A model generated the notes under the pieces. It ran no database searches. It saw only the letters and a program-made list of their open reading frames with translations, and had not been told where the DNA came from. From the NCBI GenBank assembly GCA_017540265.1, contig JAFYBJ010000032.1:1-57329 (forward strand): a stretch of DNA of 57,329 bases, read 5' to 3'. Source of the stretch: Lachnospiraceae bacterium. Lineage in GTDB: Bacteria > Bacillota > Clostridia > Lachnospirales > Lachnospiraceae. Shown here piece by piece: positions 24,164 to 32,547 of this stretch (position 1 is its first letter; each line of letters begins with the position of its first letter). The position numbers and the translations under genes are program-made.

Positions 24164-25287
24164 GCCTGCACCTCATTTCCGCCGATTGCAGAACCCTCGG
24201 TCTCGGCAGGGGTAATCGACGCATTTCTTATTGCATTTGTAGTATCTTTATCGAAGAAGTGTCTGCGCTTGAAATATACGGGAACAACATCTCCGGGCTT
24301 GTACTGACACCAGTTCTTTATCTTTGCAACCATCCTGAGCTTGTCGCCGCCAAGATGACCGTGAACAAGTGTATTCATACCAAGATTCTCATTTACGGAA
24401 ACTGTAAGATTTACATTTCCGCCCTCTTCTATATCCTCGGGACGAACACCCATTACAACCGTCTTTCCTTCATAAGGAGCAAGTGCAACAGCCTCCTCGG
24501 GAGATAACTGAACATAGAAGAATTCATTTCCGGCCATACCGTTCTCGATCTTTACATCGAAGAAGTTCATGGGAGGAAGTCCTATGAAGCTGGCAACGAA
24601 TATATTTGCAGGTGAATCATACAGCTCAAGAGGCGTACCTATCTGCTGTACATGACCCATGGACATACATACGATCCTGTCAGCCAGTGTAAGCGCCTCA
24701 GTCTGATCGTGTGTAACGTATATCATTGTAGCCCCAAGTCTCTTGTGGAGAAGAAGTATCTCTCTTCTGGTGGATCCGCGGAGCTTCGCATCAAGGTTTG
24801 AAAGAGGCTCGTCGAACAGGAAGAGCTTCGGGCTTCTTACTATGGAACGGCCCATTGCAACTCGCTGTCTCTGACCACCGGAAAGCTGGGAAGGCTTCTT
24901 GTTGAGCTGGTCCGTGAGATTAAGTATCTCCGCAGCAGCAAGCACCTTCTTATGGATGACATTGGGATTTTCCTTACGCATCGTAAGAGAGAACGCCATG
25001 TTCTCATAAACCGTCATATGTCCGTAAAGAGCATAGTTCTGGAAAACCATTGCCATATCCCTGTCCTTAGGCGGGGTCTTGGTGATGTCCTTGTCATCAA
25101 GGATGAGATTTCCTTTTGTGATGTCCTCAAGACCTGCGATCATCCTGAGTGTTGTGGACTTACCGCAGCCTGAAGGACCAACCAGTACTATGAATTCTCC
25201 GTCCTTGATATCGATATTGAAATCGAAAACTGCCTGGACATTGTTATCATAGATCTTGTCTACATTTTTCAATCTTAAATGTGCCAT
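24160..25287 (-). CDS. Sugar ABC importer ATPase (MsmX/UgpC type), canonical
   Basis: 375 residues with all motifs intact: GPSGCGKST, MVFQNYALYGHMTV, LSGGQRQRVAMGRS, FLFDEPLSNLD and YVTHDQTEAL, then a C-terminal OB-like domain (VVMGVRPEDIEEGG). It energises carbohydrate uptake with LplB/LplC-type permeases. Bacillus LplBC-type importers borrow the shared ATPase MsmX, whereas this operon carries its own pair. GGAGGT lies a few bases before ATG 25287. Confidence 0.93.
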   Translation of the reverse strand: MAHLRLKNVDKIYDNNVQAVFDFNIDIKDGEFIVLVGPSGCGKSTTLRMIAGLEDITKGNLILDDKDITKTPPKDRDMAMVFQNYALYGHMTVYENMAFSLTMRKENPNVIHKKVLAAAEILNLTDQLNKKPSQLSGGQRQRVAMGRSIVRSPKLFLFDEPLSNLDAKLRGSTRREILLLHKRLGATMIYVTHDQTEALTLADRIVCMSMGHVQQIGTPLELYDSPANIFVASFIGLPPMNFFDVKIENGMAGNEFFYVQLSPEEAVALAPYEGKTVVMGVRPEDIEEGGNVNLTVSVNENLGMNTLVHGHLGGDKLRMVAKIKNWCQYKPGDVVPVYFKRRHFFDKDTTNAIRNASITPAETEGSAIGGNEVQA

Positions 25288-25346
25288 TAATACCTCCCAT
25301 GCCGTTTTTCCGGCCTTGTTTTTACCGAATGTTTAAACGGCAGTGA

Positions 25347-25811
25347 TCAATATATACTTAATTCACGTCCTCTTATTATACTCACGATCGCGCCCACAAC
25401 AAGTGAAGCTGCAGATAAGATGAGCATAGCTACAAGATATACATGCTGTCCGGAGGGCATAACCCCTGCCGCTACCGCCTTTGCGGGAAGGATAAATATC
25501 CTTACGATCTGAACTACAGCCAGACCAAGCATTCCCCATGCATATACATCCTTGTAGTTCTTAACACCCTCTTCACAAAGGAAGGTTGCAAGGAGGAACA
25601 GCAGATTACATATTACCGATGCGCCTATGATGATGTGATAATAGAAATCACCGGTATTCAGGTATTTTACATCAGACTGATATACATTTATAAAATACAG
25701 CACATCAGCGATAATGGCAATGTATGCCATGGTCGAAGATAACTTATTCTTCGTATAACGCATCCTGTCAATGCGGACAAGATTCTCATCATTCATTGTT
25801 TCTTCTCTCAT
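25347..25811 (-). CDS. Operon-specific membrane protein 3 (unknown)
   Basis: 154 residues: a short charged N-terminus, then four membrane segments (MAYIAIIADVLYFINVY; YHIIIGASVICNLLFLLATFL; YAWGMLGLAVVQIVRIFIL; YLVAMLILSAASLVVGAIV). No family is recognised. It overlaps the stop of membrane protein 4 by one base and is followed by the canonical ATPase. It has the same four-helix layout as proteins 1, 2 and 4, without obvious sequence identity to them by eye. Confidence 0.72.
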   Translation of the reverse strand: MREETMNDENLVRIDRMRYTKNKLSSTMAYIAIIADVLYFINVYQSDVKYLNTGDFYYHIIIGASVICNLLFLLATFLCEEGVKNYKDVYAWGMLGLAVVQIVRIFILPAKAVAAGVMPSGQHVYLVAMLILSAASLVVGAIVSIIRGRELSIY

Positions 25812-26398
25812 CAGATCTCCCTTCCCGCTTCAACAAGCGCTGCCTCATTCTTCATAAGGCTGAATTTCCAGAATACATTGGCTATAAGAAGCAGCGAGCA
25901 GATCGTCGAGAAAGCGAACACTGCCACATGCAGATCAAACCAGAATGTAGATTCTGTATATAACGAACCCATGGAGTCCGCATAATTCTTGAAAGCTTCA
26001 AAATCAACGGTTGTAAGGAACTGATCCTTGAAAGCCCTTATCTGTGAAGAAGCCCATACCATAACACCTGCGTGAGCAACCACGGATACGATCACAGATA
26101 CGATATTACCCAAATAATACCTTCTTCTGGAGTGTGTGTTCATTATGAAAAGGAACACACTCGTGAGGATCAGAACCAGTGAAAGCTTGAGAAAGGTCCT
26201 GTTAAAGGGCTGCATATCATAGAAGATTGTAGAGCCTGCTATAGGGTTCCTCTCCGGCTTATCCGGATTTCTGATCGACAGATAGAACGAATCATAAAGG
26301 TCGGTCAGGATGCCTAGTGAATACAAGAACACTATAACGCTGGATGCAAGTACCAGCAGGCATATTACTTTCTGAGCTACCATTTGTTTTTTATACAT
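25811..26398 (-). CDS. Operon-specific membrane protein 4 (unknown)
   Basis: 195 residues from ATG 26398, which has GGAGG seven bases upstream; the longer frame to 26446 lies before this ribosome site. Four membrane segments are seen (VICLLVLASSVIVFLYSLG; LKLSLVLILTSVFLFIM; IVSVIVSVVAHAGVMVW; DLHVAVFAFSTICSLLLIA). A polar, probably extracytoplasmic stretch follows helix 1, and a second (FLTTVDFEAFKNYADSMG) lies between helices 3 and 4. Family unknown. It comes first after the hairpin gap that follows the binding-protein gene. Confidence 0.72.
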   Translation of the reverse strand: MYKKQMVAQKVICLLVLASSVIVFLYSLGILTDLYDSFYLSIRNPDKPERNPIAGSTIFYDMQPFNRTFLKLSLVLILTSVFLFIMNTHSRRRYYLGNIVSVIVSVVAHAGVMVWASSQIRAFKDQFLTTVDFEAFKNYADSMGSLYTESTFWFDLHVAVFAFSTICSLLLIANVFWKFSLMKNEAALVEAGREI

Positions 26399-26450
26399 TA
26401 AAAAGCCTCCTGTCCGGCCTGAAGAAAGCACCCTGTGTGCCTTCACAGTA

Positions 26451-26478
26451 TTCCGGGGGATTCTGAGGTCCCCCGGAA
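26451..26478. terminator. Strong intercistronic hairpin after the binding-protein gene
   Basis: TTCCGGGGGA and TCCCCCGGAA pair perfectly over ten bases around an 8-base loop, 73 bases past the binding-protein stop. No T-run follows on the minus strand, so it is more likely an mRNA 3'-end stabiliser or partial terminator that keeps the lipoprotein message more abundant than the downstream genes. Confidence 0.6.
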
Positions 26479-26490
26479 CCTTTTAAGCCA

Positions 26491-26517
26491 GCGCCGTTAT
26501 CTTAATGCGGACGGCGC
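26491..26517. other. Second hairpin in the same gap
   Basis: GCGCCGT and ACGGCGC form a 7-bp GC-rich stem with a 13-base loop, between the binding-protein stop and the stronger hairpin. Tandem stems fit an RNA-processing or stabilising spacer. Confidence 0.45.
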
Positions 26518-26551
26518 ACCGCGTACTGTACATTATACTTCTGAAAACCGA

Positions 26552-28831
26552 TTACTGCTCTGCGTAGAAATCCTGAAGCTCTTCCCACTGAGTTTCCTTT
26601 GTCTGGAGATAAGCTGCACCATTCCACTTTGTCTTTACAGTTTCAACTGCTTCGTCAACAGACTTGAAGCCATCAGCTGTGAAACCGTTTACGATGATGT
26701 CTGTAAGTACGTTCTTCTGATCATCACCCTTTGCATCAGAGAAGCTCTGAGTAAGATCTGTAAGACCATTGATAAGGTCTGTATCAGCCTTTGTGGTAGG
26801 AAGAACGGTAGGAACCGATGTATACCACTGGTTGGAAGCTATATCAAGCTCAGGATGAACGATAGTTCCAAGAGCTATAGCTGTAGAGATATAACCTGCA
26901 CCTTCTCTGCCGACTGTTGTTGTGCACTGATACTCGAAGCTCTGGCTCTTTGCGAAGGAGAGTGTTGATCCGAGATACTGACGTGCATAGTTTGTGTAGT
27001 TACCGCTTGCCTTATCCCAAAGTTCTGCTCTTGTAGCATCTGCTATCTCAGGCCATTCCTGACCATTGAAGTTGAAGTTGATGTAAGATCCGTCAGGATT
27101 TGTGTTGATGAATGCATCCGGGCCGTAAGACATAAGGATCATACCCTCTTTGCTGTATGCATAGTCGATAAGTTTAAGAGCTGCATTGAGCTTGTTCTCA
27201 TCATTTCCTGCACCTGCAACGGAGATTCCCCAACCATCAGTCTTAACTGATCTCCAGCTCTCGGTGAATCTCATGATCTTCTCGCCTTCGCCGTCATCCC
27301 AGCGTGCAACGGGAACCATAACTGCCATGAACTTCTCACCTGCTGCTGTATCAAGTGTCTTGCCATCTTCATTGTAAACTGTCTGTGTCTGGTTGTAATC
27401 GTAAAGGAAGAAGCCCATATCGTTTTCAAGATACTGCTTTGTGTTAACATCCTGGCTCTTTACGAAAGCGTCGGATACAAGGCCTTCCTCAACAAGCTGG
27501 TGCATACGATTAAGTGCCTCGTATGTGGCAGCTTCCTGACGAGCATCGTGAAGCTGTCCGTCATTACCTACATAGAGATAATCCTGACGGCTCTCAAGAC
27601 CTCTTGCACCGAAGAGAACACCTGCGAGTCTCTTCATATCTGCACGTCTCTGGTTGTTAGCATCCTCACGTGTGAAGATACCCACTATGGAAGGAACGGA
27701 AACTTCGGTAACAACCTCATTACCATCCTTATCCTTGCTCTTTTTTGTAAGAGTCGAAGCCTTACCATCAGTACCGTTAAGTGTCTGAGGGTTAGCTACT
27801 ACGCAACGAAGGAGTGCAACAAGCTCATCAGCATCCCATGCTGCATTCTGTCCAACGAAGAGATCAGATCTCTGTGTTCCGTAATATCCTGCGTAAGCTG
27901 TATCGATGTAAGTTCTGAGCATGTTAACTGCTTCTACACCATCTACAGAACCGGATGCAAGTGCATCGTTCATCTTCTGTACGATATTGCCTGCTGCATC
28001 ATAGTTCTTCTGGATCTTCTCCGCAGCTGAACCATCCTTCTTAACAACCTCAACTGTAACAGATCCGGATGTAGGCATATAAGGCTCATATACAGCAGCA
28101 TTAAGCTTGTTGGAAGCCTCAGCTGTGAACTCGCCCTCACCATCAAGAAGCTTAACAACCCAGTCGGTTCTCATAAGAGGCATCTTCTCGATATCATCAA
28201 CACCGTCGAAGTAAGGTGAGAAGTATATAGCGCCTGTATCAACATTACCTGTGATGGAGAGACGTACGATGGGATTAGCCTGAAGGTACGCATTAAAGTT
28301 AGGCATCTTATCAAGGTGATCAGCAAGGTTTACGATGGATCCGTTCTCGCCGTAATCGGTAAGAAGAGAAGCTGTTCCACTGATCATATCAACCTGATCA
28401 AGCTGTTCTTTCCAGTATTCGAATTCCTTTGCAGCGGAGTTTCCCTGGTACTTGTTCTCGAACTTCATGCCGAGTCTGTTCTGAACTTCTACCCAGGTAG
28501 GCTTTAAGTCATCGGTGTGATAGGTGTTGCCATCAGCAAGGGTAACGCCCTCACCTGCTGTCTCAGCATCGAAGAACAAACCTGTCTTTGCGCTGTTGTA
28601 ACCTGTAGCCATGCGGAGAACTGTTCCCTCTTCGAATGTAAGAGTGTCAGCCTCTACAGCTTCGGTCGTCTGTGTGGGAGCTTCGCTTGTCTCAGCGCTT
28701 CCGCTCTCGGTTCCTGCTGCTTCAGTGGGAGCTGCAGGTGCCGGCTCTTCGATGGTCTTTCCGCATGCTGCGAGAGAAGATGCTGTCATCGTGAGAGCCA
28801 TAAGCATTGCTAATGCTTTTCTCTTCTTCAT
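26552..28831 (-). CDS. Large extracellular solute-binding lipoprotein (LplA-like)
   Basis: 759 residues. A lipoprotein signal (MKKRKALAMLMALTMTASSL then AACGK) puts the lipid-modified Cys at residue 23. A Thr/Glu/Ala/Pro-rich linker follows to about 60, then the binding fold. Typical family-1 sugar-binding lipoproteins are 420-560 residues, so about 200 are extra, suggesting added loops for long or branched oligomers. Trp- and Tyr-rich stretches (DMGFFLYDYNQTQTVY, FTESWRSVKTDGWGISVAG) suit sugar stacking. GGAGGT precedes the ATG. It should capture pectin oligosaccharides at the cell surface for the two permeases upstream in the operon. Confidence 0.92.
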   Translation of the reverse strand: MKKRKALAMLMALTMTASSLAACGKTIEEPAPAAPTEAAGTESGSAETSEAPTQTTEAVEADTLTFEEGTVLRMATGYNSAKTGLFFDAETAGEGVTLADGNTYHTDDLKPTWVEVQNRLGMKFENKYQGNSAAKEFEYWKEQLDQVDMISGTASLLTDYGENGSIVNLADHLDKMPNFNAYLQANPIVRLSITGNVDTGAIYFSPYFDGVDDIEKMPLMRTDWVVKLLDGEGEFTAEASNKLNAAVYEPYMPTSGSVTVEVVKKDGSAAEKIQKNYDAAGNIVQKMNDALASGSVDGVEAVNMLRTYIDTAYAGYYGTQRSDLFVGQNAAWDADELVALLRCVVANPQTLNGTDGKASTLTKKSKDKDGNEVVTEVSVPSIVGIFTREDANNQRRADMKRLAGVLFGARGLESRQDYLYVGNDGQLHDARQEAATYEALNRMHQLVEEGLVSDAFVKSQDVNTKQYLENDMGFFLYDYNQTQTVYNEDGKTLDTAAGEKFMAVMVPVARWDDGEGEKIMRFTESWRSVKTDGWGISVAGAGNDENKLNAALKLIDYAYSKEGMILMSYGPDAFINTNPDGSYINFNFNGQEWPEIADATRAELWDKASGNYTNYARQYLGSTLSFAKSQSFEYQCTTTVGREGAGYISTAIALGTIVHPELDIASNQWYTSVPTVLPTTKADTDLINGLTDLTQSFSDAKGDDQKNVLTDIIVNGFTADGFKSVDEAVETVKTKWNGAAYLQTKETQWEELQDFYAEQ

Positions 28832-28907
28832 AAATTACCTCCAATTTCACTTATTTGCATTTGTTTTATTTTGTTAAACAGAACCGGCATGTTCTGCTAT
28901 AACCTTC

Positions 28908-29798
28908 TTAGCTCTTTACACCACCTTCGTTTACACCCTTTGCAAAATACTTCTGTATGAAGGGGTAAATGATAAGTATGGGCACTATTGAACAAACGAT
29001 CAGTGCATAAATGATGGAATCTGCAGAATAAACTTCATTCCAGCCGTTTATGAACTCAGGATCCTGATACTGCTCCAACAGCTCTCGTATGAAAACCTGC
29101 AGGGGCTTCTCATATCCGTTGGATATCATCTGGCGCGCCCAGAAGTATCCGTTCCATCTTGATATTGCGAAGAAAAGTGCTACGGTTGCTATCGTCGAAC
29201 GGCTCATGGGAATGTATACAGTGGTAAGAACCTGGAATTCTGTAGCACCATCGACTATCGCAGCCTCTTCTATCTCGGAAGGAACTTCCTCGAATGCGTT
29301 TCTTAAGAGGACGATGTTCATAGCCTGCATACCCATGGCGATAACTACAAGCCACTTATCATCCATAATACCAACTGAATTGAATACCGTCTTTGTAGCC
29401 AGGTAGTTCAGATACTGGGGAACGATACCTGCTGAAAACCACATTGTGAATACAAGGAAGAAGTTAAGTGCTTTTCTGAAAAGCAGTCTCTTCTTTGAAA
29501 GGGCATATGCACCGAGTATCGAATAGAGCATTGCCCAGATCGTACCGAATATGGTAAGGAAAAATGTGTTTGTATATGCATTCCAGAACATGTTGTTTGA
29601 GAACATATTTCTGAAAGCGTCAAACTGTACCGACTTGGGAAGAAGCACTATCTGGTTGTAATCAACCTCGTGCGCTCCGCTTATCGCAGCCGAAATGGCA
29701 AACACGAAAGGATAGAGGCAGGAGACCGCAAATATCGTAAGCAGCGTATAGCTTATGATCCTGAATATAAGTTCCGATGTTTCTGTCTTTCTTTTCAT
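28908..29798 (-). CDS. Sugar ABC importer permease (LplC/YtcP type)
   Basis: 296 residues with six membrane segments and the cytoplasmic coupling motif EIEEAAIVDGATEFQVLTTV, followed by IPMSRSTIATVALF. It is the second of the two channel subunits, pairing with the LplB-type permease 20 bases upstream. Length and C-terminus (QKYFAKGVNEGGVKS) are typical of the family, which imports complex oligosaccharides. Confidence 0.93.
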   Translation of the reverse strand: MKRKTETSELIFRIISYTLLTIFAVSCLYPFVFAISAAISGAHEVDYNQIVLLPKSVQFDAFRNMFSNNMFWNAYTNTFFLTIFGTIWAMLYSILGAYALSKKRLLFRKALNFFLVFTMWFSAGIVPQYLNYLATKTVFNSVGIMDDKWLVVIAMGMQAMNIVLLRNAFEEVPSEIEEAAIVDGATEFQVLTTVYIPMSRSTIATVALFFAISRWNGYFWARQMISNGYEKPLQVFIRELLEQYQDPEFINGWNEVYSADSIIYALIVCSIVPILIIYPFIQKYFAKGVNEGGVKS

Positions 29799-29818
29799 TT
29801 TCTCTTATTACCTCCGGA

Positions 29819-30877
29819 TCAATAAAGTGATGTATTGGATGCTTTACGTGATATGGTATTTGCACCTATAACAAGGAGCATACCGATAACGTTGTTCATC
29901 ATTTCTGCCGCGGATGCAAGACCCTTCGCTGCACCTTCAAGACCGTAACGGTTTGAGAAAGTGGAGACAACGTCCGCTGTCATGAACGTATCTGCATTGT
30001 ATAAGAGGAGGACCTTCTCGTAACCGATATTAAGGAGTGAACCTATACGGGTTATGAGCATGATGGTCACTGTTGAAAGAATACTGGGAAGCACAACGTA
30101 TTTCATCTGCGCCATCTTTCCGGCACCATCGATCTGTGCTGCTTCGTAGCTGGTAGGTGATATTGCGATGATAGCTGCGAAATAAACTATGGAATCGTAA
30201 CCTGCACCTTCCCAGATACCGCTTATTACGTATACGGCACGGAAGAATGCGGGATTGTGTAAGATACCTGAGTTACCTGTCTCATAAGTTATCAGCTTAA
30301 GGCTTACAAGAAGCTTGGAGATGATACCCATTTCAGATACCAGTGTACCCTGCTGTACAAGCATGACAACCAGTGATGTCATAACGACGGTTGACATGAA
30401 CTTGGGAAGATATGTGATCACCTGGAAAACGCTTCGTGCTATGTTTGATCTGATCTCGTTAAAGAAGAGAGCCACTACGATAGGCATCGGGAAACCGAAG
30501 CACATTCCGTAAAAGCTGAGTATGAAAGTGTTCCTTAATGCTCTCCAGAATTCGGTAGACATCGATGTGTTTCCGACTAAGAGCTGCTTAAAATTAGAGA
30601 ATCCCGAGAAGAGCTGATCTGCAACGGGGAGGACATTGTCCGCAACCTTAAAACATCCCAGCAATTCATACATAGGGAAATAACGCCAGAACAAGAATAC
30701 AAGGAGCATCGGTATAAGCATCACATACAGACGCCAATCCTTGACGATCATGCTCCATACATGCCGCCAATAGTGTTTTTCGACATCATCCCTTACACGC
30801 TGTTCCGGATCTTCTTTGTAGCTTCCTGTCGCCTCGTCGTAAAGGAGATAATCAGCTGCTTTTGCTTTTGCTGCCAT
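29819..30877 (-). CDS. Sugar ABC importer permease (LplB/YteP type)
   Basis: 352 residues. A cytoplasmic N-terminal extension of about 45 residues (AKAADYLLYDEATGSYKED) precedes six membrane segments and the coupling motif SYEAAQIDGAGKMAQMKYVV. Other LplB proteins begin close to the first helix, so the extension is unusual and may contact an accessory protein. GGAGGG is eight bases before the ATG. It follows the S-component-like gene by four bases. Confidence 0.92.
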   Translation of the reverse strand: MAAKAKAADYLLYDEATGSYKEDPEQRVRDDVEKHYWRHVWSMIVKDWRLYVMLIPMLLVFLFWRYFPMYELLGCFKVADNVLPVADQLFSGFSNFKQLLVGNTSMSTEFWRALRNTFILSFYGMCFGFPMPIVVALFFNEIRSNIARSVFQVITYLPKFMSTVVMTSLVVMLVQQGTLVSEMGIISKLLVSLKLITYETGNSGILHNPAFFRAVYVISGIWEGAGYDSIVYFAAIIAISPTSYEAAQIDGAGKMAQMKYVVLPSILSTVTIMLITRIGSLLNIGYEKVLLLYNADTFMTADVVSTFSNRYGLEGAAKGLASAAEMMNNVIGMLLVIGANTISRKASNTSLY

Positions 30878-30881
30878 TCGT

Positions 30882-31463
30882 TTATCCCTCCTGGTCCTTT
30901 CTTTCCTGGTTCATTCTTTCAAGATAAGCCCTCTGGTCTTCAAAAACCCCGTCAAGCCTTCCTGCTATACATATCACCACTCCCGTAAAAAGAGTGGATA
31001 GTGCATCGATCAAAATAAACTTGCTTACCGTTTCTATCCCCGTGCCAAAGAGCGGCATTGCCACAAGCCCTCTTCCCGTCTGCATAAGGATCTGCACGCC
31101 CGCTGCATACAGCAGTGTAAGAAGAATATTGTCCTTTATCTTTTTCTTCCCGTCATTTCTGAAGAAGAAAAGCATGAGGAGTGAAAACAGATTTCCTATA
31201 CAGTATACGATAAGCTGTTTTGCTCCGCCTCCCGTGGCCAGGACATATACCACGGCTCCCGCGACTGCATGTATGGCACCGAAGCTTCCCCATCTCATCA
31301 TCACTATTCCCGTGACTGACGCGGTCACCGAGACTGTATATAACTCTCCCGGATACCAGCTTCCTGCAGCCCTCTGCACCACATACTCTATGACCAACAA
31401 TATCAGAAGAAAGATTGTAAGATCTATATCCCTGTATTGCTCAATGCTTATGCGGCGCTTCAT
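30882..31463 (-). CDS. Membrane protein with ECF S-component-like topology, first gene of the operon
   Basis: 193 residues with about six membrane segments starting at residue 14 (TIFLLILLVIEYVV; SVTASVTGIVMMRWG; AIHAVAGAVVYVLATGG; LIVYCIGNLFSLLMLFFF; ILLTLLYAAGVQILM; FILIDALSTLFTGVVICIAG) and a charged C-terminal tail. The size, helix count and a RWGSFGAIHAVAG loop resemble substrate-binding S components of ECF importers, but identity is too low to be sure. Being first in the transport operon suggests a substrate-specific or assembly role. Confidence 0.65.
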   Translation of the reverse strand: MKRRISIEQYRDIDLTIFLLILLVIEYVVQRAAGSWYPGELYTVSVTASVTGIVMMRWGSFGAIHAVAGAVVYVLATGGGAKQLIVYCIGNLFSLLMLFFFRNDGKKKIKDNILLTLLYAAGVQILMQTGRGLVAMPLFGTGIETVSKFILIDALSTLFTGVVICIAGRLDGVFEDQRAYLERMNQERKDQEG

Positions 31464-31514
31464 ATCATATTCCTGTCATCTGGCGCTCTTTTTGTCGAAA
31501 ATGGACATAGTTTA

Positions 31515-31528
31515 TGTAAGCGCTTTCC
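31515..31528. promoter_or_regulatory. LacI/CcpA-type operator at the transport operon
   Basis: TGTAAGCGCTTTCC matches the operator TGWAANCGNTNWCA at 13 of 14 positions. It begins about 14 bases beyond the operon's -10 box, in the first transcribed bases, so a bound repressor would block transcription. It resembles the site at the lacI promoter. Confidence 0.6.
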
Positions 31529-31541
31529 TCTACTCTGTGAC

Positions 31542-31570
31542 ATTATAAATAAACCCCTCATAAAAAAACA
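31542..31570 (-). promoter_or_regulatory. Promoter of the pectin-oligomer transport operon
   Basis: On the minus strand: TGTTTT, 17 bases, TATAAT. The -10 box is perfect and the -35 box poor, the usual look of a promoter that needs an activator such as the divergent AraC protein. The A/T tracts between the two divergent genes would give activator space. Confidence 0.5.
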
Positions 31571-31692
31571 TAGGTTAAATCGCCTTATTTACAAAAAAAA
31601 TACTGTTTTTTTGCTCTGATTTGTGTATAATTACAATGTTGAACAAAAAAAAAGTGCCATATTGTATAAAATTAATAAGTAAAGGACGTTAC

Positions 31693-32547
31693 ATGAACAT
31701 CATAGAAGAAAATATCGGGCGTATCTATGCAAACCAGGCAAGCAGAAATGCCGACTACAGGATGCCCTCCCCCCACAGCCATATGTATTTTGAATTCTAC
31801 TACGTACGCTCCGGCTCCGCAGGACTGTACTTTTCAGGCTCAGCAGACAAGCTTGAAGCCGGTGATTTTGCGCTTATCCCTCCAGGCATACAGCACTATG
31901 TCCACTACTCAGCTTCCTGCATCAGGATGAACTGCTATTTTAATTTTGATGAATTCATGGACGGTACAAGCCCCTTCTGCCCGCTTGTTATTAAGCCCGA
32001 CAGGATAGTCACGGGCCGCATCCCCGAAGGATACAGACCGGAACTTGAACATACGCTTGAGCGGATCATAGCCGAAGGCCGTCTCTACGACGACTTTTCT
32101 ACGGAATACATGAAGCTCCTGTTACGGCAGATGGCACTCTTAATCCTCCGCTGCAGGACAAAGATCTCTGAGGAGGCGGCGGAGTCTGCAGCCACGCCTA
32201 TAAAACAGGCCGAAATATTCATCAGCGAAAATTACTCTTCCGATATCACCCTGCCTGCCCTGGCCGAACACGTAGGACTCTCTCCCTCATATTTAAGCCG
32301 CCGTTTCAAACAGGAAACCGGCATAGGCATAAAGGAATTTATAAATACCACAAGACTTGAAAAAGCAGAAAAAGAACTTCTCTGCACTGACCACCGCATT
32401 TCCGATGTAGCATCCAATAACGGTTTTTCCGACGCAAACTATTTTAAGGACTGTTTCAGAAAGGCCTACGGCTGTTCTCCCAGGGAATACAGAAAGACTC
32501 GTGCCGAAAATAATATGCGTGAACGCGTTCCCGATATCAGCCGATAA
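31693..32547 (+). CDS. AraC family transcriptional regulator with cupin sensor
   Basis: 284 residues from ATG 31693 (AGGA six bases upstream); the longer frame at 31621 runs through the promoter region. The N-terminal cupin (about 20-100) has SPHSHMYFEFYYVRSGSAG and DFALIPPGIQHYVHY. The C-terminus (about 180-278) has two helix-turn-helix units, LPALAEHVGLSPSYLSRRF and ISDVASNNGFSDANYFKDCF, then SPREYRK. It is divergent from the transport operon and probably activates it in response to a pectin sugar. A TATAAT at 31626 may be part of its own promoter. Its 3' end overlaps the converging methylesterase gene by 11 bases. Confidence 0.9.
   Translation: MNIIEENIGRIYANQASRNADYRMPSPHSHMYFEFYYVRSGSAGLYFSGSADKLEAGDFALIPPGIQHYVHYSASCIRMNCYFNFDEFMDGTSPFCPLVIKPDRIVTGRIPEGYRPELEHTLERIIAEGRLYDDFSTEYMKLLLRQMALLILRCRTKISEEAAESAATPIKQAEIFISENYSSDITLPALAEHVGLSPSYLSRRFKQETGIGIKEFINTTRLEKAEKELLCTDHRISDVASNNGFSDANYFKDCFRKAYGCSPREYRKTRAENNMRERVPDISR

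Noticed and set aside
27500-28030. 176-residue plus-strand Cys-rich frame in the lipoprotein gene
   Set aside because: Shadow of the binding-protein gene, whose lipobox and fold are clear.
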